From Gorsachius magnificus (Eukaryota > Chordata > Aves > Pelecaniformes > Ardeidae): a DNA stretch of 64,000 nucleotides. Below, in pieces: positions 36,421 through 49,435 of this stretch (position 1 is its first letter; each line of letters starts with the position of its first letter). Where the stretch lies: assembly GCA_034008185.1 (NCBI GenBank), contig CM067081.1, forward strand, positions 6,447,821 to 6,511,820, in the 5' to 3' direction. The translations under genes were made by a program, and so were the position numbers. Below the pieces are notes generated by a model. It did no database searches, was not told the DNA's origin, and saw nothing but the letters and a program-made list of their open reading frames with translations.

Positions 36421-38736
36421 TTCCTTGGTTTTAATGACATTTTAATCAAAGCTCTACTTCACTGCTTTTACTTATCCCGAGTTCCCTTGCATTCTGAATT
36501 TAACTCTGTGAAAATGTGGATATAGGCAAAAGTATGATTCACCTCTACTAGTGCAAACTCCATTTGGTTCCAACTTAGAAACACATCTAGATTATTTTGA
36601 CTGACCTCTTTCAGCTGGAAAGGTAAGAGTTGACTTTGAGGGCTGCCACATTGGCCCCAAGCCCAAGAGAGACAGATGTATCTTGAATTAGTTTGTGCAA
36701 AGTCAATAGTTGAAAGTTCTCAGAGTAAAGTTTTTGCTGGCTCAGATTCAACCTGTTTAACTTTAGGCATGTATCTGAGGAGCTTAATTGCTATAGGATC
36801 CACACATAAGCAATTGATAAATACAAGTCTCTCTAGAGGGCAATGAAGACCTTTTAAGATACTAATTGCCTACTGAAGGTTCCTACCTGCCTACATTAAC
36901 TATATGAAGTTAGCAGAGTGATGACACTTCTTAATGTAAGCACTTCAAGCTGATGCCCAAATTTTTGTGGGACGCTCCTGTAATTTTAGACTTGTCAACA
37001 GCAGACTTTAGTTGGGATCCAAGTTGTTTCTGTTCTGAGGGAGGAGCATCAAGGGGTTGAATACAAAAAAAACCCCAAACAATATCAAATAACATTTGAG
37101 AAATTCCTTCAGAACACTAGAAAATAGTTTCTGACTAAATATCTTCTATCCTAAAAAAACTTCCCATGGAACTCCACAACAAGGGCCTTCCACACAGAAT
37201 CCTGAACTGTCAATAGTGGAAAAGAAGGTAGGGTGTCACAGCATACATATCATCTGAGAATAAGGCCTGCAGAGAAGAGTAGGGCAAGACACCCTGGATG
37301 CAACTGATAGGAAGTTCAATAGGACAATTCAACATTGATTTTTTTTTTTATTTTTATGTATTATATTTTGCTATTTCTCTCAAATGTGAAATATTCTGCC
37401 ACTTTTTCATTTTATTTTCATTATTGCCATGAGCTGCATATCTATGCTGAGAGAATCCTTGCTGTTGATTTTGTCAAAAGGATTTCTGTAGCAAAAGAAA
37501 CATTTCTGTTATTTCTTACTCCCACTCAGAGCATTAACAAGAGTAGAATAATGGATTCCTATGTACATACAATGTCATTCTTCCTATAAAAACGCATATA
37601 CAGTACAGTGCTTCTAGCTTGCTAACAGCTACAAACTGGTTTTATATTGATATCTTAACGTATTGTCAGCATTTTTCATCCATTCTCAACAACAAGCTGT
37701 GTCCTACACTGATGTTGTTATGTTTTAATCTCCACTGGGAGCAATGTGATGTACAAAAAAGATGTAAGGCCTCTGCTTTGTCCATTTTTACATTAAAATC
37801 TCACTGCAATGACACCAAAAATCTAAGAAAATTGTGGGAAGCTATATATACACTGAAAGACTGAAAATTCGAGGGGAGGGGCAAAGAGAGAAACTCTGTG
37901 TTTCCTGAACTTCATTCTTAGCTCTTTTCCTTAATCATACCTAGAATTCTGGTATTTGTGGTGTTTTGATGTTGCATGTAGGTTAATTGTAGGAAATTCA
38001 AGACCAAACTTATCGGGGTAAGAACATGTGGATATGCTATTTATTGAAGCCTCAGCTGTGTGATTTAGAACCAGTAAAACATTCAAGAATACCTATCAAA
38101 ATTAATATTAGTAAGTGTTCACTAATTTGAGGTAAAGATGGCAAAATCTGCATCTCATTTTCTTTTCTCTCTAGATACAGAATCATAAACCCAAGGAACT
38201 TACAGTGAGGAAACACCAGACTCGTTTTCCTAGTTGTTTCCTACGGCATCCCACATATCCCATGCCCTGTTTGCTGAAGATTTCTAAAGCTACCGTGTTC
38301 TATACATCTGAAAGAATAAACTTATAACTCCCTGAGATAAGCTAATTTGCTGGAAAACAAAACCTCTCCCTGTGGATACTAACCCTGTTCTGGTTAACAT
38401 CTGAGGTACTCTGAGGAGCTTACATTTTTCCCACTGAATTCGTCCATTTGCCCAAAGCTTCCCTGTTTTTTCCTCCATCTAATTCTTATAATGAGACTAC
38501 TTGAAGTGGAAGGAGGAACCAACCCCCTAATGTGTTTGCCTAACATATTTGCTTTATTTTTCCCCAAAGTTTCAAAAATTTTTTTCATAGTGGGCATTGG
38601 CATTTCTTCATCATGCTGCTAAGAATATACATTAAAACAGATTAAATACATGAAAATACATTAAAACCTAGACACTTAGGAAACTTGAGTGTTAATGTGG
38701 TGATAAAAAGGTTTTCAAGGAAGGTAAAGCAGTCTA
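36421..38736. other. Unique-looking non-coding stretch
   Basis: Nothing recognisable apart from short T and A runs. Open frames at 37335-37589, 37619-37864 and 38290-38603 are AT-driven and lack protein-like features. Confidence 0.5.
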
Positions 38737-38790
38737 GCTTCACTGACATCAGTGCAATTGTACTGGTTTATATCAGCTAAGGGACTAGAC
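38737..38790. repeat. Old dispersed repeat remnant ('cactgacatcagtg' core)
   Basis: 'cttcactgacatcagtgcaa' then 'ttgtactggtttatatcagc' and 'taagggactagacc' follows, nearly base for base in order, the pattern cattgacttcagtgg - tacactggtttacaccagct - gaggatctggccc of an old sauropsid repeat. This is the clearest of the remnants of this type in the window. Confidence 0.45.
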
Positions 38791-41700
38791 CAATATGTTA
38801 AGTCCAAACAAGACACAAATTTAATATGTATGTGGTCAAAACATTACCCTGTATCACCACAGTGCTTGTACTCCAGTGTACACATATTTGGCTGCACAAC
38901 AGTCATACCAGCTCTCAATATTTCAGCAGACTTTGTCATTTGATGCCCAGCATGAATTTGAAACTATATGCAGTATGTTTGAGTTACAAGTTGCTGATGA
39001 TTCAGCTCAGGTTTTCTACTTCTATTGCCATTGCAAGAGGAATGAGAGAAAAATCAACAGAGCTTCTTTCAGAAGGAAAAAGAAGTCTCTTTGCTGCTCA
39101 CTAAACTGTGCCTATATGAACAGTCTGATACATCTGTGAAGCGTATAACCGACCATAATAAACAACCTTTGTTGCTAGAATTCCGCATCAAAGTAAAAGA
39201 ATAGGATTCATGAAGCCAACAATTTTCAGATCACTCCATCCACTCTTGGATGAGTGGGATAAATGACCTTTCAGGGAGAATCCTGTGACTCTGTGACAAT
39301 CACAGCAGCCAGAGAACATTTCTCCTGTATTTGAGTTGAGCAATATCAGGTTACTGCCTAATACTGACCTATCATTAATCACCGCAGAGCCAGCCTCAGA
39401 AAAAAATATTAGCAATCAGATAGAAAAGTCTGGAAGGAAAGAGGCTCCATTGCTTGACAGAAGCAGAAGTGCGTGCTCTGGCAGGCTGTTCAGATTTGGA
39501 AATCCCTCTTTGTCTATCCATACTCTCACAGCAAAGAGGATCAATAGAAAAAAAAATCAAAAGCATTATCTTTGTTTACATCCTAGGCACAACAGTGTGA
39601 AAATCCTCACCAGGCTGAGGAGCCTGACGGCGTGTGATGGATGCCCTGTTTAAATGATGCCTTTGAAAGCTTTCACAATGCTCTGACAGAGGACTCACTG
39701 GAGAATAAATGACTTTCCTTTAAATTACAAGAGCCTGGGTTGAGAAGACAGACAGTGTGAATGTCGCACTATAAATTCAATATATTCCACTGCTTCTGGT
39801 GCTAAAGAGCAATTGTTAATGGTAAAAACATGTCCAAGATTGCCTTTGACCCAAGGAAGTTTTGGTTATCAGTAATGAGGAAGCTACAACATTTTATTTT
39901 GAATTATTTTTTCTACTTACAGAATATGCTTGCAATAAACAATAGAAATGTGCTTCAGGCTTGAATTTGCTATGCTGGCAATCCATATAAAAATAATACA
40001 TAAAAATCCAATGAAAGCACTCAAGTGTGTATTGTGTATTATTCTTAAGTGCATACTGAGACTGTACCAGTATAGCTATTTGGTATATTAAGTGTGTTAT
40101 GAAGCTTTGGAATAATAGGTGAAATATCTGGAGATGGCAATATTACATAAACATAGCCTTTCCTTAGACAAAGTACCTATATTTCATGCAAAGTATGTGA
40201 GGTTATTGGTAAAGAAAAGTTGAATCTCTTTGTAAAATGTGCACACTCATGCTCTTCCCCATATATTACCAAGTTAAGGGAAAGAAAACTTTAGAATAAA
40301 GTATATGGACTGGCAGAAACACCCACTCTTGTGGGTCTCCAGTGAATAAGTAAATGCATGATAAGCAAGCAAAGTTCATTCACCTCCAGGCTGGACCCAG
40401 ATACACCTGCATTCAGGTTGCCAGATACCACACAAGGGAAACGATTTTCAAGAGATTTCAGTCACCACGTGCACATAAAATAAAAAGCCTATTAAGGAGC
40501 TGAGCACTAATCATAAAACTTTAGGCAACATATTTACGGTCCCTGCTGAGGTGGTTACATGCTTTTCAAAGATGTTATTCTGAACAACCACAGTGTAAGC
40601 AATGCCTCATGTTATACTGGCTTTCCAAAGACCAGACTCAGTAAAGAACTGAAGGACTTCATTATGGAGAAGAAAGCAAGTTAGATGAAAAACTTATTTG
40701 CAGGAGTCCTTAAATTCTAGGAGCTCTTACTTTTTTGCCATTAAAACAATCCATATTTTCAAATTCCTACAGTTTTTTGCTAAAAGTAGCTTGCAAGTAG
40801 CTTGCCTAACTGAAAGGTTTTGAAGTTCTACAGCACCAGAACCTGTGCAACAAATATCTACATGACATATCTACCACGTATCTCTCTGATTGACATTTTG
40901 TAATAAAGGAAACTGAGGAAGAAAGACACTGAGAACTTGAAGGCATTACACAAAATCAGAAAATACTAATTCAAAATGTGAAACAAAAATGAATTACACC
41001 TGTGGGTAGATCATTCAACACTAAGGCGACCTTATGGCTTTGTAATCTGCTGGAAAAAGGAACAAACTACACTGACCTGGAGTTGCTTTATGGCCAAATT
41101 ACAGTGTGCAAACCCAGGTTCACTTCTTGTTGGATTTTCACTGATTGTTGCTCAGAGTCACCACAGCACAATGTGATAATAAGAAATGCAAAATGGGGGG
41201 AGTGTGTGTCTTTTTTTCTTTTTGGTTTGTTGTTTGTTTCCTGTTCAGTGTCATTTGGCTAAGGAATGCTAAGGTGCTCTATGGAAAATTAATATTAGGT
41301 GATGAAGAAAGATGGAGATTCAGCCTTTCCCTCTGCCTGTCCTTTACTTCCCTCCTCTTACTCTTTGGGAGACTTCCAGATGTCTGCTCTCTGTGCAGCT
41401 CCTCTGCATGAAGAAGAGCTCTGAGAAGACTGGGATTCAAAGAGCCCTTTTCTGCTGTACTGGTTTTTGTAATTTTGAATAATGACCTGTATAAACTGAC
41501 TTAATTTAATTCAGTTTGCACATTCTTTGGCCAGTAATCAGTTTTGCCCCAAGAAAAAAGCTTAGTAAATGAGACATTTATTTTTTTCTAATCACTTTGT
41601 ACCTTGCCTGAAACCACACAAGCAAAAATTAAAATGTTTAGTGGATTTTGGAGATGCTGTGAATATCTCTGGATATCGAAAAAAAGTCTCTGACTCTTTT

Positions 41701-44573
41701 TGAAAATATCAGTCTAAGTGAGTAAAACCTCTTTTCATCATAAAGCTCACAAGCAATGGTCAGTCATTAACTTTATATCTGCTAATAAACTTATTTTTGT
41801 TCATTTATGCATGACAGGGTGCACTTTAACTAAGTTCAGAAACTCACCTCAGCCAAACACATCCCCTGAAGACCAGAAATGTTTTCCTGAACTTTGATTT
41901 TCACTTAGGTCACGGAATGGACCAGAACCCTGATCCCAAATTTTAAGTTCTCTATTGGACCTTGCAGACCACTTTAGAGTTGACATCAGCATCCTCAGCC
42001 TACATATGAGGGAGTCTAACTGCATGATGTGCTGACTCTGGCAACCCTTTATACCTTGCTATTCCGATAGAGTTATTGAAAATGGAATTGGGCTGTCTCC
42101 ACTTTAATCAAGGGTGAAAGCAAGACAAGTTGGAAAGGAGTGGGAATGAGCTGTGCAATTTGTTGACTACTGCAAATCCTGCTCCATAATTATATTTTTT
42201 TCTATGGCAGTTATTTGAATTCACTTAGTAGTCAGAGCACATCATTTTTAAATAAAAAAAAATCTACAATTGAAGGTAATGGGGTGTTAATAAAATATAA
42301 ATCTGTTGGCTGTTGAGGCTCATGGATAGTAAAACAGAGAATTATTGCTCTGAATGTTTCCCTGAAAATTAAAAGCTGTTGTCTTTGGAAGTATTTGCTT
42401 AAACCATATTATTTGGTTTGCTCAAAATTTGCAGAGCTGTGTTACTGTAAAAGTGGGGTTTTTTTTCCAGCAGAGAATTTAAAAGGTTTGAGTCCTGAAT
42501 TATGGGAGAGGAGAAAAAAGACCCCCATCAAGCACTGCAGTTTAATGACCTTAGATGATGGTCTGCCTAGGTAGTATGTCTTTTCTAGCTCTCTGTGATG
42601 TTGTGATCATAGATGTGTTAGCCAGTAAGTACCTTTGCAAACTGGTTTGTGAAAATTTAAGTGTGGGGTTAATGAAAAAGTGAGGAAGTTAAGGTTACCA
42701 ATAAGGTTTTTGGTCTCTGTTTTTCTCATCAATTGACCAGAGCAAAGTCATCAAGGTGAGTGGTATTTAGGGCTGAGACACTGAGTGACACTTGTATCTG
42801 AGGATATTGCCTGTGACTTTCTCTCCTAGCCATCAGGGAGCCCTTGTATGATCTTAAGTAATTCTTCAGTCCCTCACCTTATTTGTACCACATTGGCAAC
42901 TTGAGTTTTCACTCAGATTTATTTCAAAGTGTGTTAAAGCCACCACAATCTGAAAAAGCAGATGTATTTCTTCAAATGCAGTTGGTAGCCCTAGTTTGCT
43001 TAAAATAATCTCTAAAAATAATTTTTCAAACTCAGTATTTGAGAATGAGGAGCCATGCCAAAGGTATTTCCACCCTCAGAATTCTTGTATACTGCTGTTT
43101 CTGTATTTATTAATGATTATAACGGGAAGGATTTATCATAAGAGTGTGTAAAAGTGCTACACTGTCAAATGTTTTATGGAGTATGAAATTGTAAGTGTCA
43201 ACTGAATAATAGTAAGATGGGGATTGTAGTGTAGTTAAGAGTGATCAAAATCAATAAATACACACAACTGTCTGGATGCATCATAAAAGCAGGGAGTTCA
43301 TAATGGTTACCTGTACTTGCCAAAATGAAAATAAACCAGAGAACAGGAGATGAACTGCTACGATATTTTAGGGTCTAGCATCAACATCCAAGCGATGTGC
43401 TTCTGTATCGGAGAGTTGTCTACTGCAAAGCCCAGACTGAAAGCTCTTTAAAGACAATGGTATCCATTCATTTGGCCTACATGATTAAAAAGAAAAAATG
43501 TGAGACAGACTTCAGCAACTTCACTCTCAAGTCAGTCTTAAAATTCAATGTCTCATTCAAATGATGCGTTTACCAGCTTTCATCAACAGTAGAGGCAAAC
43601 CAAGTCTTTGTTTCCTCACTAATCAAATACTGGTTGTGTCTGTGGTACCACAGTTCATTGCCATGGCACGGAGCATTAACATTATAAAGTGCAGAGGAAC
43701 TCTTCAAAACCTTTTTGTGATGAGCCCTTGCTAATTGAATGATGCGGGTCTTTAAGAAAAGTGATTTAGAATCCCATAAAGGTAAATCTGCAAAATTTTG
43801 ATTTTAGATCTTTGCAATTGAGAAGTAAGTGACAAATAGCCCCCACAATCACATGACAGTGTATGTAATATTTTTGCAATACGTGTAATTTTTACATATG
43901 CAGTATGTTTTAGATATATTTATAATATATGTAATATGCGATATTTTTGAAACAAAATGTTACATGCCATGCTTCCATTTTTACATGGCCAGTTTCAGAT
44001 GGCAAAAATACAGGTCTTCAAGTGTAATGACTTCTTGTGAAAATGCTGCTTGTTAGGACCCCTACCAGCAACACTTTTTAGCACAAATTTAATTCAAATG
44101 CAGGAGCAATGCCAGTATTTGCTAACTCAAAGTTGGATATACAAACAATTATTTTGCTGAATATGTGCCACATTCTTCAGTTCTCCACCGGGGATCTAAC
44201 ATACATTCAGACGACAGAATATCCTAAGGTGTGCAACAGTCCTAACTCACTTTCATTTTACCAGGGTATATTCATGCACTTAACTTTAAACAAATTACAC
44301 CCCATGAGCAAGACCTTGTAGAAAAATTACTTCTGTGGGTTAAATTTGGAATAATAGGACCTAAAGATATCCTCAATGTGCAGGGGCCCATTTCTTAATA
44401 TGGGAGGAGTATAATTAAACTTCCATAGGCAATTGTTTCATTCCATTTCCTCCATCTCACTACTGCCCTTAGATAAATTGAAGGTCTCTTTGCGTATGAG
44501 TTTAGAATTCAAACATGGTGTAAGTTGAGAAATTTTCTTTCCCTCTGGTGCATAAAAATGGAGGACTGATATT
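38791..44573. other. Unique-looking non-coding stretch
   Basis: No gene recognised. Holds a MIR-like remnant (40901-40960) and very AT-rich sequence around 43.88-43.97 kb. A 105-codon plus-strand open frame (39336-39653) has a mixed, somewhat basic composition but no domain I recognise. Confidence 0.5.
40901..40960 (+). repeat. Possible MIR-like remnant
   Basis: 'taataaaggaaactgaggaa' followed by 'gaaagacactgagaacttga' and 'aggcattacacaaaatcag' parallels the MIR core (gaggaaactgaggcacagagagg, aacttgcccaaggtcacacag). Diverged; tentative. Confidence 0.4.
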
Positions 44574-44620
44574 CATCCATTGCCTTCAATAGAATTAATT
44601 TTAGGATTAATTTACAACAG
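44574..44620. repeat. Old dispersed repeat remnant ('attgccttcaatag' core)
   Basis: 'catccattgccttcaataga' followed by 'attaattttaggattaattt' and 'acaac' resembles cattgacttcaatggaatta - ctcctgatttacaccag. Weak but in the right order. Confidence 0.3.
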
Positions 44621-44901
44621 AGAAACTCAAATCTATTTTTCCATATATGCCACATTCTTGACTCTGGTTTCCTAAAATCTGTGCAGAAAAGTTCTTCTTA
44701 TGCAGAACTGCTGTGAAAAGTCACATTCATTCACAGCTATTTCACTTATAGTGCCAAAATAAATAACAAATATTTTCTTCACTAAAGAATTCAAAGCAGA
44801 ATTGCAAATATTCTGTGCAGAACTGTACAAATGAAACTGCTCAGTTCAGAATCTACCACTAGCGATTTCTGTCTTTGCATCTGAGCAGGAGCTGTTAAGG
44901 T

Positions 44902-45264
44902 TTGTTTAATTATTACTTACATTATAATATAGTCCACAGAGAAAAATTAATTGCAAAATGTATCCATCTTACAGGGAAAGTAATATCAGCCAGGATAAAA
45001 GCTGAAGCTTTTCCAATTAAAGCTGCTGTCAGTAAAGTGCAGACTGTGATTGCAAATGCAAAAAAGCAGTTTAACTTTAGCTCTCCTGCAAATACACCCT
45101 GGATTGGGTATGTGAACACCATCTGTCCAAATACTGGCCAAACTGATCTTTTTAATAATTATATAGATTCAAACACAGCCACCATGACAGGCAGTGTAAT
45201 CTTGCTTCAAGGTTCTTTGAAGACAAGAAAAATATCTGTTTCTCCATGGAGGACTAAGTCATGA
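44902..45264 (+). other. Unrecognised 120-codon open frame
   Basis: A plus-strand frame starting with ATG. The antisense strand is also open over 44922-45122, again suggesting few stops rather than coding selection. The translation contains a Lys/Ala/Val-rich middle (KAAVSKVQTVIANAKKQF) and a Thr/Asn-rich end, with no family I recognise. No splice or polyA context stands out. Probably chance. Confidence 0.12.
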
Positions 45265-46419
45265 GTCACTTTCTGAGTATTTATTCAGCCCACTTTCATT
45301 GCACTCATTGGTTGCATGTCTGAATATGGACTCAATAGAGCTGAGGTCAGAAAGGGAGCAGAGTTATATCTGCAATCCCGTTAAACGGTAATCCCTTTTT
45401 AGTCCCATGAGCAAAAAGTTCCATGTTCAACTGGTATTAATTTCCCTAGCTCCCATATTGACATTTTGACAGTATAAATATAGCATGAATTATTAGTTAG
45501 CAGATTTATTAGTTTTTAATCAATTTTCTCTTAAAGAAAATAAGCTACTGGACCAAATGGAAAGTTATTGGTTATTTTAACCCAAAGATTATTCAGAAAT
45601 GGTCAGGAAGAGTAGCACCTGGATTTTTTAGAAAAGTAACAAGCTGATGGCTTCTATTACTCTTAAAAATCTTCTGATACTGATTAAGAAAAGTTTTAAA
45701 CTTTAGAGAAAATATACGCATGTGTTTAATTGCTTTTCTGAATACGGACCTCATTGGGGATAAAAGACCTGACTTTTGGTTGTGTAGGAGTTTGCTTTAA
45801 TTAATCAATGCTACTAGTAGGTCACCATTTCTAGATGGGAAATCTTGGTTCTGTGTAAGTTTTGCTGACCCAGGATTTCATCCAAAATTTTTAAGTATGG
45901 AGCTAGGGATGAATCAGATAGCACATGCAACACAATATTTTAAGTCCTAGTTGGAAGTTTTATAGAAAAGATGCAGGATTTCCAGCTTGGATCCACTACT
46001 CTAAGCCTCATTCCTCTATCAAGCAAAATGCTGTCAAGCTCAGATCACGAAGAGCAGATATGCTTTCATTCACACAACGTTATTATATCAATTCACTTAT
46101 TAAGCAGAATTCTACCTTTTGCAAAACATATGAGTTTGAGTTTAGTGTTGTACACTTTGTGCTGTTCCATTTTATTTTAAACCACAGCAGTATTTCAATG
46201 ATCCAAGATTATTTTGTACCAGCTGAGTATCTACACCACCAGGTTTGTAAAAGCTTTAATTTGTGAAAACAAAGCACAGTTTTGCTGGCATTTTACCAAT
46301 GGAAACAGCAAAATTTGGGACTCAAAAGATACATTGCAGTGCTATCAGGACTTAATTCCATCTCATACTAGATTCACACACGTTCCATTGGAGTTAAGTT
46401 CATGTAATCATTGAAGAGA
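45265..46419. other. Unique-looking non-coding stretch
   Basis: No gene or transposon recognised. Overlapping open frames at 45925-46266 and 45971-46180 lie in different frames of the same strand and show no protein-like features. Confidence 0.5.
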
Positions 46420-46830
46420 GTGAGAGTAGTGTCAGAGACAATCCTGATATAAAACCCATATCAACCTCTCCCACAGAGGTATGGTGTCTAAAACTATAAA
46501 CCCTGACATAGTAGGTAGGAACCAAAGGCCCCTCTAGCCCAAAGTCATCCTTCCAACAGTAGCCAAACCCAGCAACTTTTGTTATGAAGAGGGCGTAATA
46601 AAGGAAGACATAAGAAAATACTTCCCCAGAACACTCTTCCAACTCCAACAAACTGTGGCTCAGGGAAGTCCTGAGCCAGAGATATTCTTTCTCTACTCAA
46701 TACCTTGTGATGAATTTTTCTTCCATGAATTTCTCCAGTGACTTTTTGAATGCATATAAACATAATACCCACAGACGTGAATTTCACAGCCGATCTACAT
46801 AATATTATGAACTTGCCAGGTGCTATTGAT
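46420..46830 (-). mobile_element. Ancient CR1-group LINE relic (3' end)
   Basis: A third reversed copy of the old family, covering its 3' portion: 'cccctctagcccaaagtcat', 'ttccaacagtagccaaaccc', 'cttccatgaatttctccagt', 'gactttttgaatgcatataa' and 'acgtgaatttcacagccgat'. The order matches the family's 3' end, and the last landmarks overlap the beginning of the 10.3-kb relic. Strongly diverged; left edge uncertain. Confidence 0.6.
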
Positions 46831-49368
46831 AACAAATGCTGGAAGCTTAATACTGTAGCTTGCCTTGTCTATTAGGTTTCTTCGAGAAGTCAGTACTTAA
46901 GAGATGTAGAAGGAGCAGAGATCTCTTTCTGGAGCTCTTTTTGTATATACTGACTGTAAGTTCGTTCCCCATTCCAATTAAAAGACACCTGCACAATACC
47001 TCAATCTTCTTTACAAAGTCAGTGGTATAAATTTCAAAACAAATGCATTTTAATGAAAGGGAGACATTTCAGGCACACGTCTGATTTGTGTACAATTTTA
47101 AATGGGCAACTAGGAGAAAAATGATTGGTATCACTCTCTAAGGTGGGAGCAGCAACTTTAGATTAAGTTAATCTTTATTCAAAGGCTCATTTTTAAATAG
47201 AAAAATGAGGAAAAATGAGATTGAAAACCTGAATTTGTTACGAACCTGCCTGCTGCCTTTATATATCCTTTAATGAGAAAACTATAAAGTTGTTGCAGTA
47301 AGAAATCTTCTTTTGCTAATGCTGTAAATCCAGGAAATGTACCTGTTAAAAAAATGTTCTTTTGTATAAAATCAAGGAAATGTAAGTAATTTGGCATCAT
47401 CATTTGCCTACTGAGGCCATTATCGAATTGCAAAAAACAGCTGTGTTATCCCTTGATCATTATACTATAGAATAAAGAAAGACAAGTTTTCCGAAGGACT
47501 TGAAGTTATTTATTACTTGCTGTTCATCTATTATCTTGATTACATTATTAAAATGATCATGATGTAATGCTGAGATTACTTTTTGTTCACCCACAGTTTA
47601 AGGCTTATGGTGTATACATTGCTTTTACGGTATTATCATAGCATTTAAGTAGCATTGCACATCTTCCTTCCCAATAACACTATGCTATTTTGTGGAAATA
47701 AAATACCAAAAATGGCCTGAGCATAACCTCCGTTCTTATGCATAATTTATATGGCTCCATAATTAATAGCTGTGTCTGAGACACAAATTAGTCTTTCTAA
47801 GTAATGAGGCTTTTCTTAAGAAAAATGTGTTTCATCTCACACCAATGCATGGGTTATTTGGAGGTATTTATTCCTTTTAAATGACCAGTATGTAAAAATA
47901 TTTCATAAGCACCATAATTTTTTTTATTCTTTTAAGATTATTTTTATATACTTGTTTTCATGTGTGATAGTTCCATTTTTCTTTTGTTGGTTATTCTCTC
48001 TTTTATTACAAATAAAAATATGTTTGGATAAATTGCACATAAAGTTGTTTATTGCTGCTTAAATCTGCTGGGGGTTTAAAAAGAACATACCCTGCAGCAA
48101 TTCTCATTCAAATTGGGTGAAGATCCCACCTCTTGTTAAATTCTGTGCTTTATTTCTTCCACACTAGCATCCTGCAGCACAGATAGTAAACAGAATGACC
48201 CTGGAACTCAGGAGAGGTTTTGCTGTATTGTAGCTGATGTTCACTGACATAGATCCAGCAAGCATGAGACTATGTTTGTTTACAGGTCATGAAGGCTGAA
48301 AACACTGATGAGTTCTTTATTTTCAGCTCCTTTTTTCATTTACAATTCCTGATATGAAAATTCCCCCTGGAATGGTACATGCCTGAAGCACAAGGGCAAT
48401 ATATAGACCAGTAAATAAAGCAAGTTGCCAACAGCCCTTTGACCTGAGGCCACTCAGTGTGGTACAGCTTATGTACATTCATATAAAGAAAGGGAGGCCC
48501 CTTTTCTTGCTTATGGGAAAAGTTGTTGCCCACTTGAAGAATGGTGAGAGACTATTAGCCATCATCAGCTAAAACCATGCCAGAGAGCATGACCAGTGCT
48601 CACACCCCACTTATGTATTATTGATTAGTATAGAAGTTAGTCAAAGATTTTGGTTTAGGAATATGACTGACATGCTAGGGTAGACACAACAGTGATTCCT
48701 GCCCCAAAAGAGCACAAGGCTGTATGTGAATGTGGTTGGTTTCCCAGCACAGGAGCTGCAGATCCTTCTTTGCTTGCAGGAGGAGAAAAGTCAGGAATGC
48801 ACATGCTCTCTGCTGAGGAAGTTTAAACCCTATGTCTGCAGAGGGAGGTAATTACATATATTCTTGAACAGAATATATTACATATATTCTTGAACAGAAT
48901 AGTTAGTGTAAATTTTGCTTTATGGCAAGTGGAGTATACACACATTCTACATTTTGTCATCTCCAAAGGCACATCTGAGAAAACTTTTCTGCTTCAAAAG
49001 ATGCATAACTACGGTTATGGTGGATCAATCTCTGCTCTCTGACACTGCTTAGAAAATACTGGTTTAGCTCATATGAAATGGCAAAATTTTAGGACTAATG
49101 ATTGGGCTTAGTTTCTGGGTGTCCACCACAAATGCATGAACACATAAGCACTTTCTGAAAAGTAAATCATACCCATGCGAAGTGACTGAGCTGGGTCACT
49201 GAAATCACCAATCACTTTGGAAAATGTCAGACAGTAAGTAGAGCTAACTAACACTAAATATTTATACATAACCATTTGGTGACCCACCACCTTCCACATC
49301 TGCTGACTGGTAAAAAATCAGCAGTGCAAACCTAACAAAAAATTATTTCAAGAAGTTTTTCCATCTTG
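46831..49368. other. AT-rich unique stretch
   Basis: No gene recognised. A 26-bp tandem duplication lies at 48851-48902. The block 47.5-48.06 kb is rich in homeodomain-like TAAT/ATTA sites, which alone is not evidence of regulation in AT-rich DNA. Confidence 0.5.
48851..48902. repeat. 26-bp tandem duplication (2 copies, 1 mismatch)
   Basis: The unit starting ATTACATATATTCTTGAACA occupies 48851-48876 and again 48877-48902; only the final base differs (T versus G). It is a recent slippage duplication. Each unit contains ATTCT...AGAAT inverted arms. Confidence 0.92.
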
Positions 49369-49435
49369 CCTGATTTTTTGCCCATTGAAGTCAATGGCAA
49401 AATTATCTTGGATTTAAAGGGCACGGGATTAGACC
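49369..49435. repeat. Old dispersed repeat remnant with CCATTGAAGTCAATGG palindrome
   Basis: The 16-base CCATTGA-AG-TCAATGG inverted repeat (49382-49397), preceded by 'cctgattttttgc' and followed by 'gcacgggattagacc', matches the pattern cctgattttgctcccattgaagtcaatgg...gcaggatcaggcc of an old sauropsid repeat. Confidence 0.4.
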
